Part shown: piece by piece, positions 36,973 to 47,384 of the stretch
Numbering within the stretch: position 1 is the stretch's first letter
Layout: each line of letters begins with the position of its first letter
From: Hyphomicrobiales bacterium
Lineage (GTDB): Bacteria > Pseudomonadota > Alphaproteobacteria > Rhizobiales > Rhizobiaceae
DNA length: 64,000 nucleotides
Direction of reading: 5' to 3'
Assembly (NCBI GenBank): GCA_900468285.1
Contig: UBTF01000013.1
Span: 1 to 64,000, forward strand
Notes under the pieces: generated by a model
The model's input: only the letters and a program-made list of their open reading frames with translations
The model's database searches: none
What the model was told of the DNA's origin: nothing
Made by a program: the position numbers and the translations under genes

Positions 36973-37712
36973 GTAAAAGACTGTTACTTGATACGCTGGA
37001 TGAGTTCGCCGGACGCGAGATCGTCGCGGATTTCTGGTTGCGTGACGATGACGCGGTCGAGCCCACACCGGCGTTGGACAGATTTCTGAACCTCTGCGGA
37101 GAGTTTGCCATACCCTCAACGCTTGCGGTCATTCCCGAGCCAACGGGTAAGGCCTTGGCCGCTCATCTTGGGAAATACGCCGAGGTCGATGTTGCCGTTC
37201 ACGGCTGGGCACATCGCAACCACGCAGGGCCGCAAGAAAAAAAGCGCGAACTGGGATTGCACAGACCCCTCGACCTCGTGTTGGGAGAGTTACGCCAAGG
37301 GCTCGCCAAGCTTGAGGCACTGCATGGGGACCAATGTGTTCCCATGCTTGTGCCGCCCTGGAACCGTATCGACGCCGCCGTGGTCGAGCACCTGCCAGAC
37401 CTCGGCTACAAGGCCCTTTCAGTCTATGGGCCGGAGGAGGAAACCAGCCTTCCCCTTCTCAACACCCATATTGATGTCATCGACTGGCGTGGCTCGCGCG
37501 GCGGCAAGGACCACGACACGCTGTTTGCAGACATAGCGATGCGCATTTGCACCGCGCATGACAGCGGCCGCATGACCGGGATCCTGACGCATCATCTCGA
37601 CCATGACGAAACCGTATGGGCTTTCCTTCGATCGCTCTTCGAAGTCACATCCAGCCATTCCGCCTGCCGCTGGCGCTCATCCCGCCTTTGGCTCAAGGAA
37701 ATTTCACCATGA
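36969..37712 (+). CDS. Polysaccharide deacetylase-like (NodB-fold) protein
   Basis: The 247-residue protein has a NodB-like layout: the first metal/catalytic aspartates in FWLRDDDAVEP (about residue 25), the histidine motif HGWAHRNH (about 79), and the VPPWNRID segment (about 120) that forms the active-site groove. A C-terminal THHLDHD may give the last His. There is no signal peptide, so it probably acts in the cytoplasm on a precursor glycan or nucleotide sugar, unlike secreted chitin deacetylases. It is coupled to the preceding glycosyltransferase and its 3' end overlaps the convergent GT32 gene by nine bases. Confidence 0.8.
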   Translation: MSKRLLLDTLDEFAGREIVADFWLRDDDAVEPTPALDRFLNLCGEFAIPSTLAVIPEPTGKALAAHLGKYAEVDVAVHGWAHRNHAGPQEKKRELGLHRPLDLVLGELRQGLAKLEALHGDQCVPMLVPPWNRIDAAVVEHLPDLGYKALSVYGPEEETSLPLLNTHIDVIDWRGSRGGKDHDTLFADIAMRICTAHDSGRMTGILTHHLDHDETVWAFLRSLFEVTSSHSACRWRSSRLWLKEISP

Positions 37713-38672
37713 CTTCCATGCGATCAGCAACCCACCATCTGCAGCAGCTTGGACGCCGCGTCGAAGATCGTCCACCGCGCTGAGTGGCGCACGGTCCGGC
37801 AGCGCGGCCAAGACAAAATGTCCGCCCGCGAGCGATACCGATCCCGCTCCGCGTGCCACCTCCGTAAAGATCAGCGGCCCCGTCGCCCACCAGGCGGGTG
37901 CCCTTGGCAATTTCTGGAATATCTCGGGGAAAGATTGCAGCATCCGCTCGAACACCGGATGACCGGCGGGCGTGGCGATGAAGGAATTTGCCAGCAACAG
38001 GCTGCCCTGGCCCGTCTTGCGGGGCACGTCCTCGCCGAATGCGGTCAAACCGATCATCGGCAGCATATCGAAAAAGCTGACATCGTCCCGGGCAGGATAA
38101 AAATCGCAATCGAGGTAGATTCCGCCAAAGCGCGAAAGGATGACGTAACGGGCAACATCGACGGCACCGGGATAATCCCCGTCTTCAACCATTCTGGAAA
38201 AGACAGGGTTCGATGAAATGCCGGCTTCATCCAGGTCCCTCTCGCGCCAAAGGCGATACTCGATCCCGTTTTGACGGGCGTGGTCCGACCATGCCTGTGT
38301 TGACACCGGAACCGGGCGATCGCCGATCCATATCTGATGGATGATCCTTGGAACCGGCTCGCGGTTCGCCGCCGCAATCGCGCGACGCTCATCGAGCGAA
38401 AAGCGGCCAAAGGGCTCAAGAACGTCAGGCGGCGGAACAAGGAGATATTGGTGGCCCGTCGTGCTCACCTTGTCGCGCTGCGCCTTCGCAAGAGCCAGAA
38501 AGGCCGAGTGAAGCTTCCTTGGCAGCCCAAGCGCCGTCGTCTCACCCATCAAATGTCTATCCGGCTCATCGGAAAGCCGGGCGAGACGTTCGCGGGCTTC
38601 ATCAAATTGCCTGACCGCAATCAGTTGCCTGATCTCCGACAGCTTTTTATCCAGACTGGCCTTATCAGACAT
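37704..38672 (-). CDS. Sugar-binding DXD glycosyltransferase (GT32-like)
   Basis: The 322-residue protein carries the Gly_transf_sug core: PRIIHQIWIGDRPVP, then YRLWRERDLDE, and the DXD motif in GGIYLDCDFYPARDD, which binds the metal and nucleotide sugar. The first 90 or so residues are an unrelated charged helical extension. GAGGGAG precedes the ATG at 38672; the frame runs further upstream but those codons lack a ribosome-binding site. It is divergent from the ABC transporter operon, with about 200 bases of AT-richer leader between them. Donor and acceptor are unknown. Confidence 0.85.
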   Translation of the reverse strand: MSDKASLDKKLSEIRQLIAVRQFDEARERLARLSDEPDRHLMGETTALGLPRKLHSAFLALAKAQRDKVSTTGHQYLLVPPPDVLEPFGRFSLDERRAIAAANREPVPRIIHQIWIGDRPVPVSTQAWSDHARQNGIEYRLWRERDLDEAGISSNPVFSRMVEDGDYPGAVDVARYVILSRFGGIYLDCDFYPARDDVSFFDMLPMIGLTAFGEDVPRKTGQGSLLLANSFIATPAGHPVFERMLQSFPEIFQKLPRAPAWWATGPLIFTEVARGAGSVSLAGGHFVLAALPDRAPLSAVDDLRRGVQAAADGGLLIAWKSW

Positions 38673-38870
38673 GGCAACTCCCTCAGAGTTTAATAACTCG
38701 GACACATCTTCGAAATACATGTTTTCTATTATGTGAGCGATATTCGGAACATCCTTAAATTTTCGATGTTTCAGGAGCATAGACAGAACTAGGGGGCTGC
38801 GATAACGTGATTTCAATGGCCCAAAACAATTGCTCCAGGCAAGATAAGAAACGGTGAGGACACCCTTGGC

Positions 38871-40763
38871 ATGAGTTTAGGCGCCGATTTGCTTCGCATT
38901 GAAGATCTTCAGGTTTCCTTTTCCTTGATGGGCGGCAAAATTGACGCCGTCAGAAATACAAGTCTTCGTATTCTGCCCGGCAAGGTCACCGCGCTGGTGG
39001 GAGAATCCGGCTCAGGAAAATCGGTCATCGGCCAGACCATCATGGGTATCCAGCCACGCACCGCCAGGGTCAGTGGCCGCGTGCTGTTCTCCGATTCTGC
39101 ACGCCCGGAAACGGGTGCGGTCGATCTATTAAGCCTCGATCCCGATGGCAAGCCCATGCGAGCCATCCGTGGCAACCGCGTCGGGCTTATCTTCCAGGAG
39201 CCGATGACGTCGTTCTCGCCGCTCCACACGATCGGTAACCAGATCGATGAAGCTTTGAGAATTCACTCGGTGCTGACACCTAGGGAAAGACAGGCCAAGC
39301 TTGAGGAGACGCTGGACCTCGTCGGTTTTCCCAATCCAAAAAAAATCTGCAACATGTATCCTTTCGAGCTGTCTGGCGGGATGCGCCAGCGCGCCATGAT
39401 TGCCATGGCGCTGATCTGTCGCCCGGCCCTGCTGATCGCAGACGAGCCGACGACGGCACTCGACGTGACGATCCAGGCGCAGATTCTCAAGCTGCTTCGC
39501 GACCTGCAGAACAAGCTCAACATGAGCATGTTGCTCATCACCCACGATCTGGGTGTGGTCGCCAATATTGCCGATGAAGTTGCGGTTATCTACCAGGGCG
39601 AAATCATGGAGTCCGGAACGGTGGACGACATCTTCCGCGCGCCCTCCCACCCCTATCTGAAGGGCCTTATGGCCGCCGTTCCGCATTTCGACATGAAACC
39701 GGGCGAAAGGCTGAAGGCGCTTCGCGATGTCGTCATCGACAAGGAAAGCCTGATCGGCAAGTCATCCGCCAATGTCGACAAGGCGGACGGCGTCCTTTTG
39801 ACCGTCAACAATGTCAGCAAGACATTCACGACCCGCAAATCGAGCTGGTTCACCTCTGGAAAATCCCTGGAAACCAAGGCCGTCGATGGCGTGAGCTTTG
39901 ACATCAGGCGCGGCGAATGTCTGGGTCTCGTCGGTGAGAGCGGCAGCGGCAAGACCACTGTCAGCAAGATCCTGATGCGCGCGGTGCGACCGGACGAGGG
40001 CTCCATAACCTTCCACAGCCGCACCGGCGATATCGACGTTCTCGACGCAAAGGATGGCAACCTGCGGGAACTGCGCACGAAGATCCAGATGGTTTTTCAG
40101 GACCCCATATCGTCGCTGTCACCACGCATGACCGTCAGCAACATCCTCAGCGAGCCACTCGAAATTCACGGTCGAGGCGATGCTGCCTATCGATCCGAAA
40201 AGGTTCGCAACCTCCTGAAAGCAATCGGGCTCGGCGACAGCGCGCTCAATCGTTACCCGCATAGTTTTTCCGGCGGCCAGCGGCAGCGCATCGGCATTGC
40301 AAGGGCGCTGACGCTTGGGCCGGAACTGCTGATCTGCGACGAGCCGGTCTCGGCCCTCGACGTATCGGTTCAGGCGCAGATTTTGAACCTCCTGAAGGAT
40401 TTGCAGAAAGACCTCGGGCTGACCTACCTGTTCATTTCTCACAATCTGGCTGTTGTCGATTACATGGCCGACCGGGTTGCCGTGATGTGCGAAGGCAGGA
40501 TCGTGGAACTGGCGCCGAGGGAAGCCTTGATGCGCAACCCGGTCCACCCCTACACCAAATCTCTGCTGGCTGCCGTTCCTTTCCCGGATCTCGACAGGCC
40601 GCTCGATTTCAGCACCATCGGCAAAATCAGCGCGACCGGCAAATTCGACTGGGGCAAGCAGTTTCGCGCCAATGACAATGATACTCTCGTAACCGCAGAC
40701 CTCGGCGACGGGCATCTCGTGCTGGCCAATGGAAATGTCGATGTGTCGGAGCTGCGCTCGTGA
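38871..40763 (+). CDS. Dipeptide/oligosaccharide-type ABC transporter, fused ATP-binding protein
   Basis: The 630-residue protein is two ATPases in one chain (OppD-OppF/YejF style). The first half has [24 protein letters not shown] and [12 protein letters not shown]; the second has [24 protein letters not shown] and [12 protein letters not shown]. All motifs are intact. After each half the oligopeptide-type tail ([12 protein letters not shown] and [12 protein letters not shown]) is present. It drives the importer made by the following three genes, to which it is coupled by GTGA. The gene opens a long operon that continues into three glycosyltransferases. Confidence 0.93.
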   Translation: MSLGADLLRIEDLQVSFSLMGGKIDAVRNTSLRILPGKVTALVGESGSGKSVIGQTIMGIQPRTARVSGRVLFSDSARPETGAVDLLSLDPDGKPMRAIRGNRVGLIFQEPMTSFSPLHTIGNQIDEALRIHSVLTPRERQAKLEETLDLVGFPNPKKICNMYPFELSGGMRQRAMIAMALICRPALLIADEPTTALDVTIQAQILKLLRDLQNKLNMSMLLITHDLGVVANIADEVAVIYQGEIMESGTVDDIFRAPSHPYLKGLMAAVPHFDMKPGERLKALRDVVIDKESLIGKSSANVDKADGVLLTVNNVSKTFTTRKSSWFTSGKSLETKAVDGVSFDIRRGECLGLVGESGSGKTTVSKILMRAVRPDEGSITFHSRTGDIDVLDAKDGNLRELRTKIQMVFQDPISSLSPRMTVSNILSEPLEIHGRGDAAYRSEKVRNLLKAIGLGDSALNRYPHSFSGGQRQRIGIARALTLGPELLICDEPVSALDVSVQAQILNLLKDLQKDLGLTYLFISHNLAVVDYMADRVAVMCEGRIVELAPREALMRNPVHPYTKSLLAAVPFPDLDRPLDFSTIGKISATGKFDWGKQFRANDNDTLVTADLGDGHLVLANGNVDVSELRS

Positions 40764-42661
40764 TTACCCGTAGAACAACTCTTGCCCTTCTGGCCTCTGT
40801 TTTCGCGCCCTGGAAAGCAAACGCTGCCTACATCGATTCCGATTTCTTCAAGGACAAGCGTGACAAGGGAGAGCTTCCGCCGGTTGAGCAGCGGTTGCCC
40901 AAAAATCCTCGGGTCATAAATCTTGCAGATCATGGTCGCCAGCCGGGTCGCCATGGCGGCTCCGTCCGTATGCTGATTGGTGGACAGCGCGATATCCGCC
41001 TCATGCCCATCAACAGCTATACGCGCCTTGTCGGTTATGACGAGAATTTCAACTTCCAGCCGGACATCCTGGAAGGCTACACGATCAATGAAGAGCGCAT
41101 CTTCACGCTGAAACTGCGTGATGGACATAAATGGTCTGACGGCAGTGATTTCACCTCGGAAGACTTCCGCTATTTCTGGGAGGACGTGGCGCTCAACCTG
41201 GAGATCCACAAGGGCGGACCGCCCATCGAGTTGCTGGTCTACGACAAGCCGCCCAAGGTGGAGGTCATCGACCGCCTGACCATTCGCTACACGTGGGAAG
41301 GTCCCAATCCCGATTTTCTGGCAAAGCTCGCGGGCGCATCTCCTGCCCGCATCTTCCTGCCATCGGCCTACATGAAGCAGTTCCACATCAAATATCAGAC
41401 GCCGGAAAATCTTGCCAAATTGGCGAAGAAAAACAAGGCGGATGACTGGAGCAGCCTGCATGTCAAGATGTCGCGGCAGCTTCGGCCTGAAAACCCTGAC
41501 CTTCCGACGCTTGACGCCTGGCGCAACATCACCCCGCCGCCTGCCGAGCAGTTCATTTTCGAACGCAACCCGTATTATCACCGGGTCGATGAAAACGGCC
41601 TGCAGCTGCCCTATCTCGATCGCTTCCTGCTGAATGTCACCTCATCGGAAATCATTGCCGCAAAAACTGCGTCCGGCGACAGCGACCTGCAGTTCATGGG
41701 GCTCGATTTCAACGACTATACCTACCTCAAGGAGGCCGAAGATCGCTTTCCGCTGAAGGTCAATCTTTGGACACGCAGCCAGGGATCGCGCGTCTGTCTT
41801 CTGCCCAACCTCAATTGCGGCGACGACGTCTGGCGCAACCTGTTCCGCGATGTGCGGATGCGACGGGCTCTTTCTGTCGGCATCGACAGGCACGAGATCA
41901 ACATGGTCTGCTTCTATGGCCTCGCCAAGGAAAGTGCCGACACGGTCTTGCCTGAGAGCTCGCTATTCCGTCCGGAATTTGCCAGGGCCTGGTCGGACTT
42001 CAATCCGAAAATGGCGAATGCGCTGCTGGATGAACTTGGCCTGACCAAGCGCAACGACAGGGGCATCCGGCTGCTGCCCGACGGGCGGGCGGCGCATATC
42101 ATCGTCGAAACCGCCGGTGAAAGCACACTCGAAACGGACGTGCTTGAACTCGTGACCGACCATTGGCGTCAGCTCGGCATATCGCTCTCCAGCCGTCCGA
42201 CCCAGCGCGACGTGTTCAGAAAGCGGGCCATGGGTGGCGAGGTGATGATGTCGGTGTGGTTCGGCATGGACAATGCCGTGCCGACGCCCGACATGCTGCC
42301 CGCGGGCCTTGCTCCGACCGGCGACGACCAGCTGCAATGGCCTGTCTGGGGCGTGCACTACCTGTCTGGCGGGCGCGAGGGTGTCGAGCCAGACCTGCCT
42401 GAGGCCGCGCATCTCCTGGCCCTTCTCAAACAATGGCGGCGAAGCGTGAAGGAAGAAGACCGTCGCAATATCTGGCTTGAGATGCTCAGCATCTATTCCC
42501 AGCAGGTCTTTTCCATCGGCATCGTCAACAGCGCCCTGCAACCAATCGTCCACGCGGCGAAAATGCGCAATGTTCCGGAAAAGGGCCTCTACGGTTTTGA
42601 GCCCACATCCTATCTCGGTGTCTATATGCCAGACGCGTTCTGGTACGACGGAGACGCATGA
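40760..42661 (+). CDS. ABC transporter solute-binding protein, family 5
   Basis: The 633-residue precursor starts at a GTG and has a signal peptide with a twin-arginine-like [12 protein letters not shown], cleaved near ANA at about residue 22. No lipobox is seen. The SBP_bac_5 core follows, with [33 protein letters not shown] and [19 protein letters not shown]. It is about 100 residues longer than DppA/OppA, a size found in rhizobial binding proteins that take oligosaccharides, so a saccharide ligand is possible. The stop precedes the permease ATG by one base. Confidence 0.9.
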   Translation: MITRRTTLALLASVFAPWKANAAYIDSDFFKDKRDKGELPPVEQRLPKNPRVINLADHGRQPGRHGGSVRMLIGGQRDIRLMPINSYTRLVGYDENFNFQPDILEGYTINEERIFTLKLRDGHKWSDGSDFTSEDFRYFWEDVALNLEIHKGGPPIELLVYDKPPKVEVIDRLTIRYTWEGPNPDFLAKLAGASPARIFLPSAYMKQFHIKYQTPENLAKLAKKNKADDWSSLHVKMSRQLRPENPDLPTLDAWRNITPPPAEQFIFERNPYYHRVDENGLQLPYLDRFLLNVTSSEIIAAKTASGDSDLQFMGLDFNDYTYLKEAEDRFPLKVNLWTRSQGSRVCLLPNLNCGDDVWRNLFRDVRMRRALSVGIDRHEINMVCFYGLAKESADTVLPESSLFRPEFARAWSDFNPKMANALLDELGLTKRNDRGIRLLPDGRAAHIIVETAGESTLETDVLELVTDHWRQLGISLSSRPTQRDVFRKRAMGGEVMMSVWFGMDNAVPTPDMLPAGLAPTGDDQLQWPVWGVHYLSGGREGVEPDLPEAAHLLALLKQWRRSVKEEDRRNIWLEMLSIYSQQVFSIGIVNSALQPIVHAAKMRNVPEKGLYGFEPTSYLGVYMPDAFWYDGDA

Positions 42662-42662
42662 C

Positions 42663-43661
42663 ATGCTTAGATATGTCGTAGGGCGCCTGCTGGTCATGAT
42701 CCCCACTCTCATTTTGATTTCGATGCTGGTCTTCACCATCATCGAATTGCCTCCGGGGGATTATTTCGAAAGCTATGTTTCGGAAATGCGGGCCATGGGC
42801 GAGTCCGCCAACATGGCGGAGATAGAGGAGCTGCGCGTTCGCTACGGCTTCGATCAGCCGGCACCAATCCGCTATTTCCGATGGGTGACGGGAATGCTGG
42901 TGGGAGATTTCGGCTATTCCTTCGAATATCAGCTGCCCGTCAACGAAGTCGTCGGTGATCGCTTGTGGCTGACGATGCTCGTATCCTTCGTCACCATCTT
43001 CGTGACCTGGATTCTCGCCTTCCCTATCGGCATCTATTCCGCCACCCACAAATACAGCTGGGGTGACTATGGCCTCACCTTCCTGGGATTGCTCGGCATC
43101 GCCATCCCCAACTTCATGCTTGCGCTCATTTTGATGTACTTTGCCAATATCTGGTTCGGAACCTCCATCGGACACCTGATGGACCGGGAATATCTGAACC
43201 AGGCCATGAGCTGGGCGAAGTTCAAATCCATTCTGGAGCATCTGTGGATACCCGTCCTCATCATCGGCACGGCCGGAACCGCCGGCATGATCCGTCGCCT
43301 GCGGGCAAACCTGCTGGACGAATTGCAGAAGCAATATGTCGTCACGGCCCGCGCCAAGGGTCTGCACCCCTTCAAGGTGCTGACCAAATACCCGCTGCGC
43401 ATGGCGCTGAATTTCTTCATATCGGATATCGGCTCCATTCTGCCCGCGATCATCTCCGGTGCCGAAATCACCGCTGTCGTCCTGTCACTGGAAACGACCG
43501 GTCCGATGCTGATCCGTGCCCTGCAAAGTCAGGACATGTATCTGGCCGGCTCCTTCCTGATGTTTCTGGCGTTCCTGACGGTGATCGGCGTACTGGTTTC
43601 CGATATCGCACTCGCCATTCTGGACCCTCGTATCCGCTTTGGGGGTGGTAACGTAAAATGA
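42663..43661 (+). CDS. ABC transporter permease, DppB type
   Basis: The 332-residue inner-membrane protein begins MLRYVVGRLLVMIPTLILIS, the typical first helix of DppB/OppB permeases, and has about six helices. The cytoplasmic EAA loop RAKGLHPFKVLTKYPLRMALN near the C-terminal half contacts the fused ATPase. It is one base from the binding-protein stop and overlaps the second permease in ATGA. It should pair with that permease to form the channel. Confidence 0.92.
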   Translation: MLRYVVGRLLVMIPTLILISMLVFTIIELPPGDYFESYVSEMRAMGESANMAEIEELRVRYGFDQPAPIRYFRWVTGMLVGDFGYSFEYQLPVNEVVGDRLWLTMLVSFVTIFVTWILAFPIGIYSATHKYSWGDYGLTFLGLLGIAIPNFMLALILMYFANIWFGTSIGHLMDREYLNQAMSWAKFKSILEHLWIPVLIIGTAGTAGMIRRLRANLLDELQKQYVVTARAKGLHPFKVLTKYPLRMALNFFISDIGSILPAIISGAEITAVVLSLETTGPMLIRALQSQDMYLAGSFLMFLAFLTVIGVLVSDIALAILDPRIRFGGGNVK

Positions 43662-44833
43662 CCTCCACCATTCCCAAGCCCGGCGAGCCGCTGCCCCACT
43701 ACGTATCGACTGCCCCGTTCGATCCCAACCTTATCGAGCCAACGACTTCGGGGGCTGCAGCCTTCAACAAGGCATCGCAGTTCAGGCTGATGTGGTGGCA
43801 GTTTCGCCAGCACAAGGTCGCGCTATATTCCGGCATTTTCCTGCTGGTCGTCTATCTGTCCATCCTGATCTGCGAATTTCTGGCGCCCTATAATCTGCAT
43901 ACCCGCAACGTCGAAAACATCTACGCGCCGCCTCAGGCCGTTCATCTGTTCCATGACGGGCAGTTCGTCGGGCCTTTCGTCTATGGGCGAAAGATGAGCC
44001 TCGACATGGAAAATCTGCGGCGCGTCTATAGCGACGTGCCGACGGACGTCCAGAAACTGCGCTTCTTCTGCCGTGGCGATGATTATCGTTTCTGGGGCCT
44101 GTTCGACAGCAATGTCCATCTGGTCTGCCCGGCGGAGGGTGGGCAAATGTACCTGCTCGGCACCGACCGGCTTGGGCGGGATGTGCTTTCGCGTATCATC
44201 TATGGCGCACGCATTTCCTTGACGATCGGGCTTTTCGGCGTCGCCATGAGCTTTGTTCTGGGCATCGTCATCGGCGGTCTGGCGGGCTATCGCGGTGGCG
44301 TGTTCGATCTGATCGTCCAGCGCATCATCGAGGTTCTCCAGTCTATCCCGAGCATTCCCCTTTGGCTGGCGCTCGCGGCCATCATGCCGGTGACCTGGAG
44401 CCCTATCCTCGTCTATCTCGGCATTACGCTCATCCTCGGGCTTCTGGACTGGACGGGACTGGCGCGCGCGGTGCGTTCGAAACTTCTGGCTCTGCGTGAA
44501 GAGGATTATGTTCTTGCTGCCCAGTTGATGGGAGCAAGCACACCGCGTATCATCGGGCGACATCTTATCCCCGGCTTCATGTCGCATCTGATTGCGTCGG
44601 CGACACTGACCATACCGGGCATGATTCTTGGTGAGACGGCACTCAGCTTCCTCGGCCTTGGATTGCGCCCCCCCATCACAAGTTGGGGCATTCTGCTCAC
44701 AGAAGCGCGAAGCGTGAGCGTGATTGCCCTTTATCCCTGGCTTCTTTTGCCGACCATCCCGGTGGTGCTCGTCATCCTGGCCTTTAATTTCTTTGGCGAC
44801 GGACTACGTGATGCGGCAGATCCTTTCAAATAA
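43658..44833 (+). CDS. ABC transporter permease, DppC type with long periplasmic loop
   Basis: The 391-residue permease is about 90 residues longer than DppC. After the first helix there is a periplasmic insert (about residues 80-165) with RFFCRGDDYRFWGLFDSN and GQMYLLGTDRLGRDVLSR. Variants of this insert occur in transporters handling larger or glycosidic substrates (family knowledge, recalled). The EAA loop is EDYVLAAQLMGASTPRIIGRH. It overlaps the preceding permease by four bases, and the following glycosyltransferase start lies 23 bases inside its 3' end, so importer and transferases are one transcript. Confidence 0.92.
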   Translation: MTSTIPKPGEPLPHYVSTAPFDPNLIEPTTSGAAAFNKASQFRLMWWQFRQHKVALYSGIFLLVVYLSILICEFLAPYNLHTRNVENIYAPPQAVHLFHDGQFVGPFVYGRKMSLDMENLRRVYSDVPTDVQKLRFFCRGDDYRFWGLFDSNVHLVCPAEGGQMYLLGTDRLGRDVLSRIIYGARISLTIGLFGVAMSFVLGIVIGGLAGYRGGVFDLIVQRIIEVLQSIPSIPLWLALAAIMPVTWSPILVYLGITLILGLLDWTGLARAVRSKLLALREEDYVLAAQLMGASTPRIIGRHLIPGFMSHLIASATLTIPGMILGETALSFLGLGLRPPITSWGILLTEARSVSVIALYPWLLLPTIPVVLVILAFNFFGDGLRDAADPFK

Positions 44834-46112
44834 CGACGGACCTTCCAGTGATATATCGACCCCCTATGACGCATTATTCGAAGCTGGACCCGAGGTGCCA
44901 AGCGTGAGCGCCCGTCTGAACGACGTCCGCATCCTGATGTACAGCCACGATTCCTTCGGTCTGGGGCACTTGCGTCGCTGTCGTACGATTGCCCACGCCC
45001 TTGTCGAGGATTACCGCGGGCTCAATGTTCTGATCATCTCCGGCGCCACTATCGCCGGTGCATTCGACTACCGTGCCCGGGTGGATTTCGTCAAAATCCC
45101 CAGCGTCATCAAGCTCAGAAATGGCGAATATACCTCGCTCGACCGGCATATCGATCTTCAGGAAACGCTGAAGATGCGCCGCTCGATCATCTACCACACC
45201 GCCGAAAGCTTCCAGCCGGACATCTTCATCGTGGACAAGGAACCCATGGGCCTGCGCGGTGAGGTGGAGGAAACGCTGGCCTACCTCCAACAAAAGGGCA
45301 CCAAGCTGGTTATCGGCCTGCGTGACGTGATGGACGCGCCGAATTTGCTGGAAGCGGAGTGGAAGCGAAACGATATTCTGCGCAAGATCGAACATTACTA
45401 CGATCACGTCTGGGTCTACGGTCCGCCGGATTTTCACGATCCGCTTCTCGGTCTCGACGTGCCATCCGCGGTGCGCGAGAAAATGGACTTCGTCGGCTTC
45501 CTGCAACGCTCCAAGACGCAGTCCGAAAGCACGTCCTACCGCGCCGAAGGTGACTACATTCTGGTGACCACCGGCGGTGGCGGGGATGGCAGCGAACTGA
45601 TCGACAATGTCATCAATGCCTACAAGGCCGCTCCCGAGCTGACGCAAAAGACGCTGATCGTTCTCGGTCCCTATATGCCGGGCGAACAGCGCCAGCGCTT
45701 CATGCAGAACACGTCCGGCATTCCGCATATCGAGATCATCGAATTCGATAACCGGATGGAGGATATCGTCGCTGGAGCGAAAGCAGTCGTTTCGATGGGC
45801 GGATACAACACGGTTTGCGAAATCCTTTCCTTTGACAAGCCTGCTCTTATCGTGCCGCGCATCGTTCCGCGCGAGGAACAGTTGATCCGCGCAACACGAG
45901 CCTCCGAGCTCGGCCTTTTCGACATGCTGCTGCCGGAAGATGCGGAAGACCCGCATAAGATGGCGCAGGCACTCAAAGCCCTGCTCACCCGGGCTCCACC
46001 TTCCGCCAATGGCAAGGGTATCGAGCTTGACGGGCTGGAAAATATTTCAAAACGCATTGCCGAATGGCTTCAGCCGCAGGATGCCGTCAAGGTCATCCCC
46101 GCCAGCGGCTAA
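44811..46112 (+). CDS. MurG-like glycosyltransferase (UDP-N-acetylhexosamine type), first copy
   Basis: The 433-residue protein has a GT-B fold. The acceptor-side loop is MYSHDSFGLGHLRRCRTIA (residues 42-60), and the donor site is MGGYNTVCEILSFDKPALIVPR, the MurG-type C-terminal region. A 40-residue N-terminal extension is unusual. Its ATG 44811 lies inside the permease gene; longer frames are permease codons. It resembles the third glycosyltransferase of the operon, suggesting duplication. The transferred sugar and acceptor are unknown. Confidence 0.86.
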   Translation: MRQILSNNDGPSSDISTPYDALFEAGPEVPSVSARLNDVRILMYSHDSFGLGHLRRCRTIAHALVEDYRGLNVLIISGATIAGAFDYRARVDFVKIPSVIKLRNGEYTSLDRHIDLQETLKMRRSIIYHTAESFQPDIFIVDKEPMGLRGEVEETLAYLQQKGTKLVIGLRDVMDAPNLLEAEWKRNDILRKIEHYYDHVWVYGPPDFHDPLLGLDVPSAVREKMDFVGFLQRSKTQSESTSYRAEGDYILVTTGGGGDGSELIDNVINAYKAAPELTQKTLIVLGPYMPGEQRQRFMQNTSGIPHIEIIEFDNRMEDIVAGAKAVVSMGGYNTVCEILSFDKPALIVPRIVPREEQLIRATRASELGLFDMLLPEDAEDPHKMAQALKALLTRAPPSANGKGIELDGLENISKRIAEWLQPQDAVKVIPASG

Positions 46113-46136
46113 TATTTAAAAAGAGACACGGACATC

Positions 46137-47384
46137 GTGACCATCAGACATAAGATCGTGGTTCTTCTGAAGGGGTATCCGCGTCTGTCGGAAACTTTCA
46201 TCGCACAGGAACTTCTGGGGCTGGAAAAGGCAGGGCTGGAACTGGAACTCGTTTCCATGAGGCGGCCGACGGACAAGAAGCGCCACCCCGTACACGACGA
46301 GATACAGGCAGGTGTCACCTATCTGCCGGAATATCTGCATGAAGAACCCTTGCGCGTTCTCAAGGCCTTGTGGGCCTGCCGGAAGAAGCCCGGTTTCGCC
46401 AAGGCGCTGAAGTTTCTGGCGCACGATCTGCGCCATGACTTTACCCGCAATCGCTTCCGCCGCTTCGGTCAGGCCGCCGTACTTGCCCATGAGTGGCCGA
46501 AAGACGCCGGCTGGCTGCATGTGCATTTCATCCACACACCGGCATCGGTTGCAGCCTACACGCATGTCATCAGCGGCATTCCCTGGACGATTTCGGCCCA
46601 CGCCAAGGACATCTGGACTTCAAGCGACAGGGACCTTTCCGCCAAGCTGGATAGCGCCCGCTGGGCGGTAACCTGCACGGAGAGCGGTTTTCGGCACCTG
46701 CAAAATCTCTCGCGTGACAAGGGCAAGGTCCACCTTAGCTATCACGGCCTTGATCTGACGCGCTTTCCGCATTTCGAAGGTCCGAGGACACCGCGCGACG
46801 GTTCGGATCCAAATGATCCTGTCCGAATCCTCAGCGTCGGACGCGCCGTCAAGAAAAAGGGCATCGACATTCTCCTTCGCGCCCTGGCGGCCCTGCCCTC
46901 ATCGCTGTCATGGCAATTCACCCACATCGGCGGCGGTGACGAGCTGCAAGGGCTGAAGGCTCTTGCTGCCGAACTTGGCATTTCCGACCGTATCACGTGG
47001 ACGGGAGCCATGGACCAGAAGCAGGTGCTGGAACATTACCGGCAGACCGATCTCTTTGCACTGGCCTGCCGCATTACCAGCGATGGCGACCGCGATGGGT
47101 TGCCAAACGTTCTGGTGGAGGCGGCAAGCCAGAATCTCGCCTGTGTATCGACAAATATTTCCGGTATCCCGGAGTTTTTCATCGATGGAGAGAATGGCGT
47201 TCTGACGGAGTCGGAAGACGCGACAGCATTCTCCGATGCCCTGCGCAGCGTGATCGTTGACCCCGAAAAACGCGCAAAACTTGGCGCAGCGGCAGAAAAC
47301 CGCGTGCGCAGTTCTTTCGATCATCGCAATTCCATTACAGAATTGAAGGCATTGTTCGAACAGGAATGGGAGGCAAAGCTGTGA
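46137..47384 (+). CDS. Glycosyltransferase, GT4 family
   Basis: The 415-residue enzyme starts at a GTG and opens with VVLLKGYPRLSETFIAQELLGLE, a motif of GT4 transferases in exopolysaccharide clusters. The donor domain begins VRILSVGRAVKKKGIDILLRA and continues to DRDGLPNVLVEAASQNLACVST, which holds the EX7E-like glutamates. ISAHAKDIW is typical for this subgroup. It follows the first MurG-like transferase after 24 bases, and its stop overlaps the next start in GTGA. Confidence 0.88.
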   Translation: MTIRHKIVVLLKGYPRLSETFIAQELLGLEKAGLELELVSMRRPTDKKRHPVHDEIQAGVTYLPEYLHEEPLRVLKALWACRKKPGFAKALKFLAHDLRHDFTRNRFRRFGQAAVLAHEWPKDAGWLHVHFIHTPASVAAYTHVISGIPWTISAHAKDIWTSSDRDLSAKLDSARWAVTCTESGFRHLQNLSRDKGKVHLSYHGLDLTRFPHFEGPRTPRDGSDPNDPVRILSVGRAVKKKGIDILLRALAALPSSLSWQFTHIGGGDELQGLKALAAELGISDRITWTGAMDQKQVLEHYRQTDLFALACRITSDGDRDGLPNVLVEAASQNLACVSTNISGIPEFFIDGENGVLTESEDATAFSDALRSVIVDPEKRAKLGAAAENRVRSSFDHRNSITELKALFEQEWEAKL

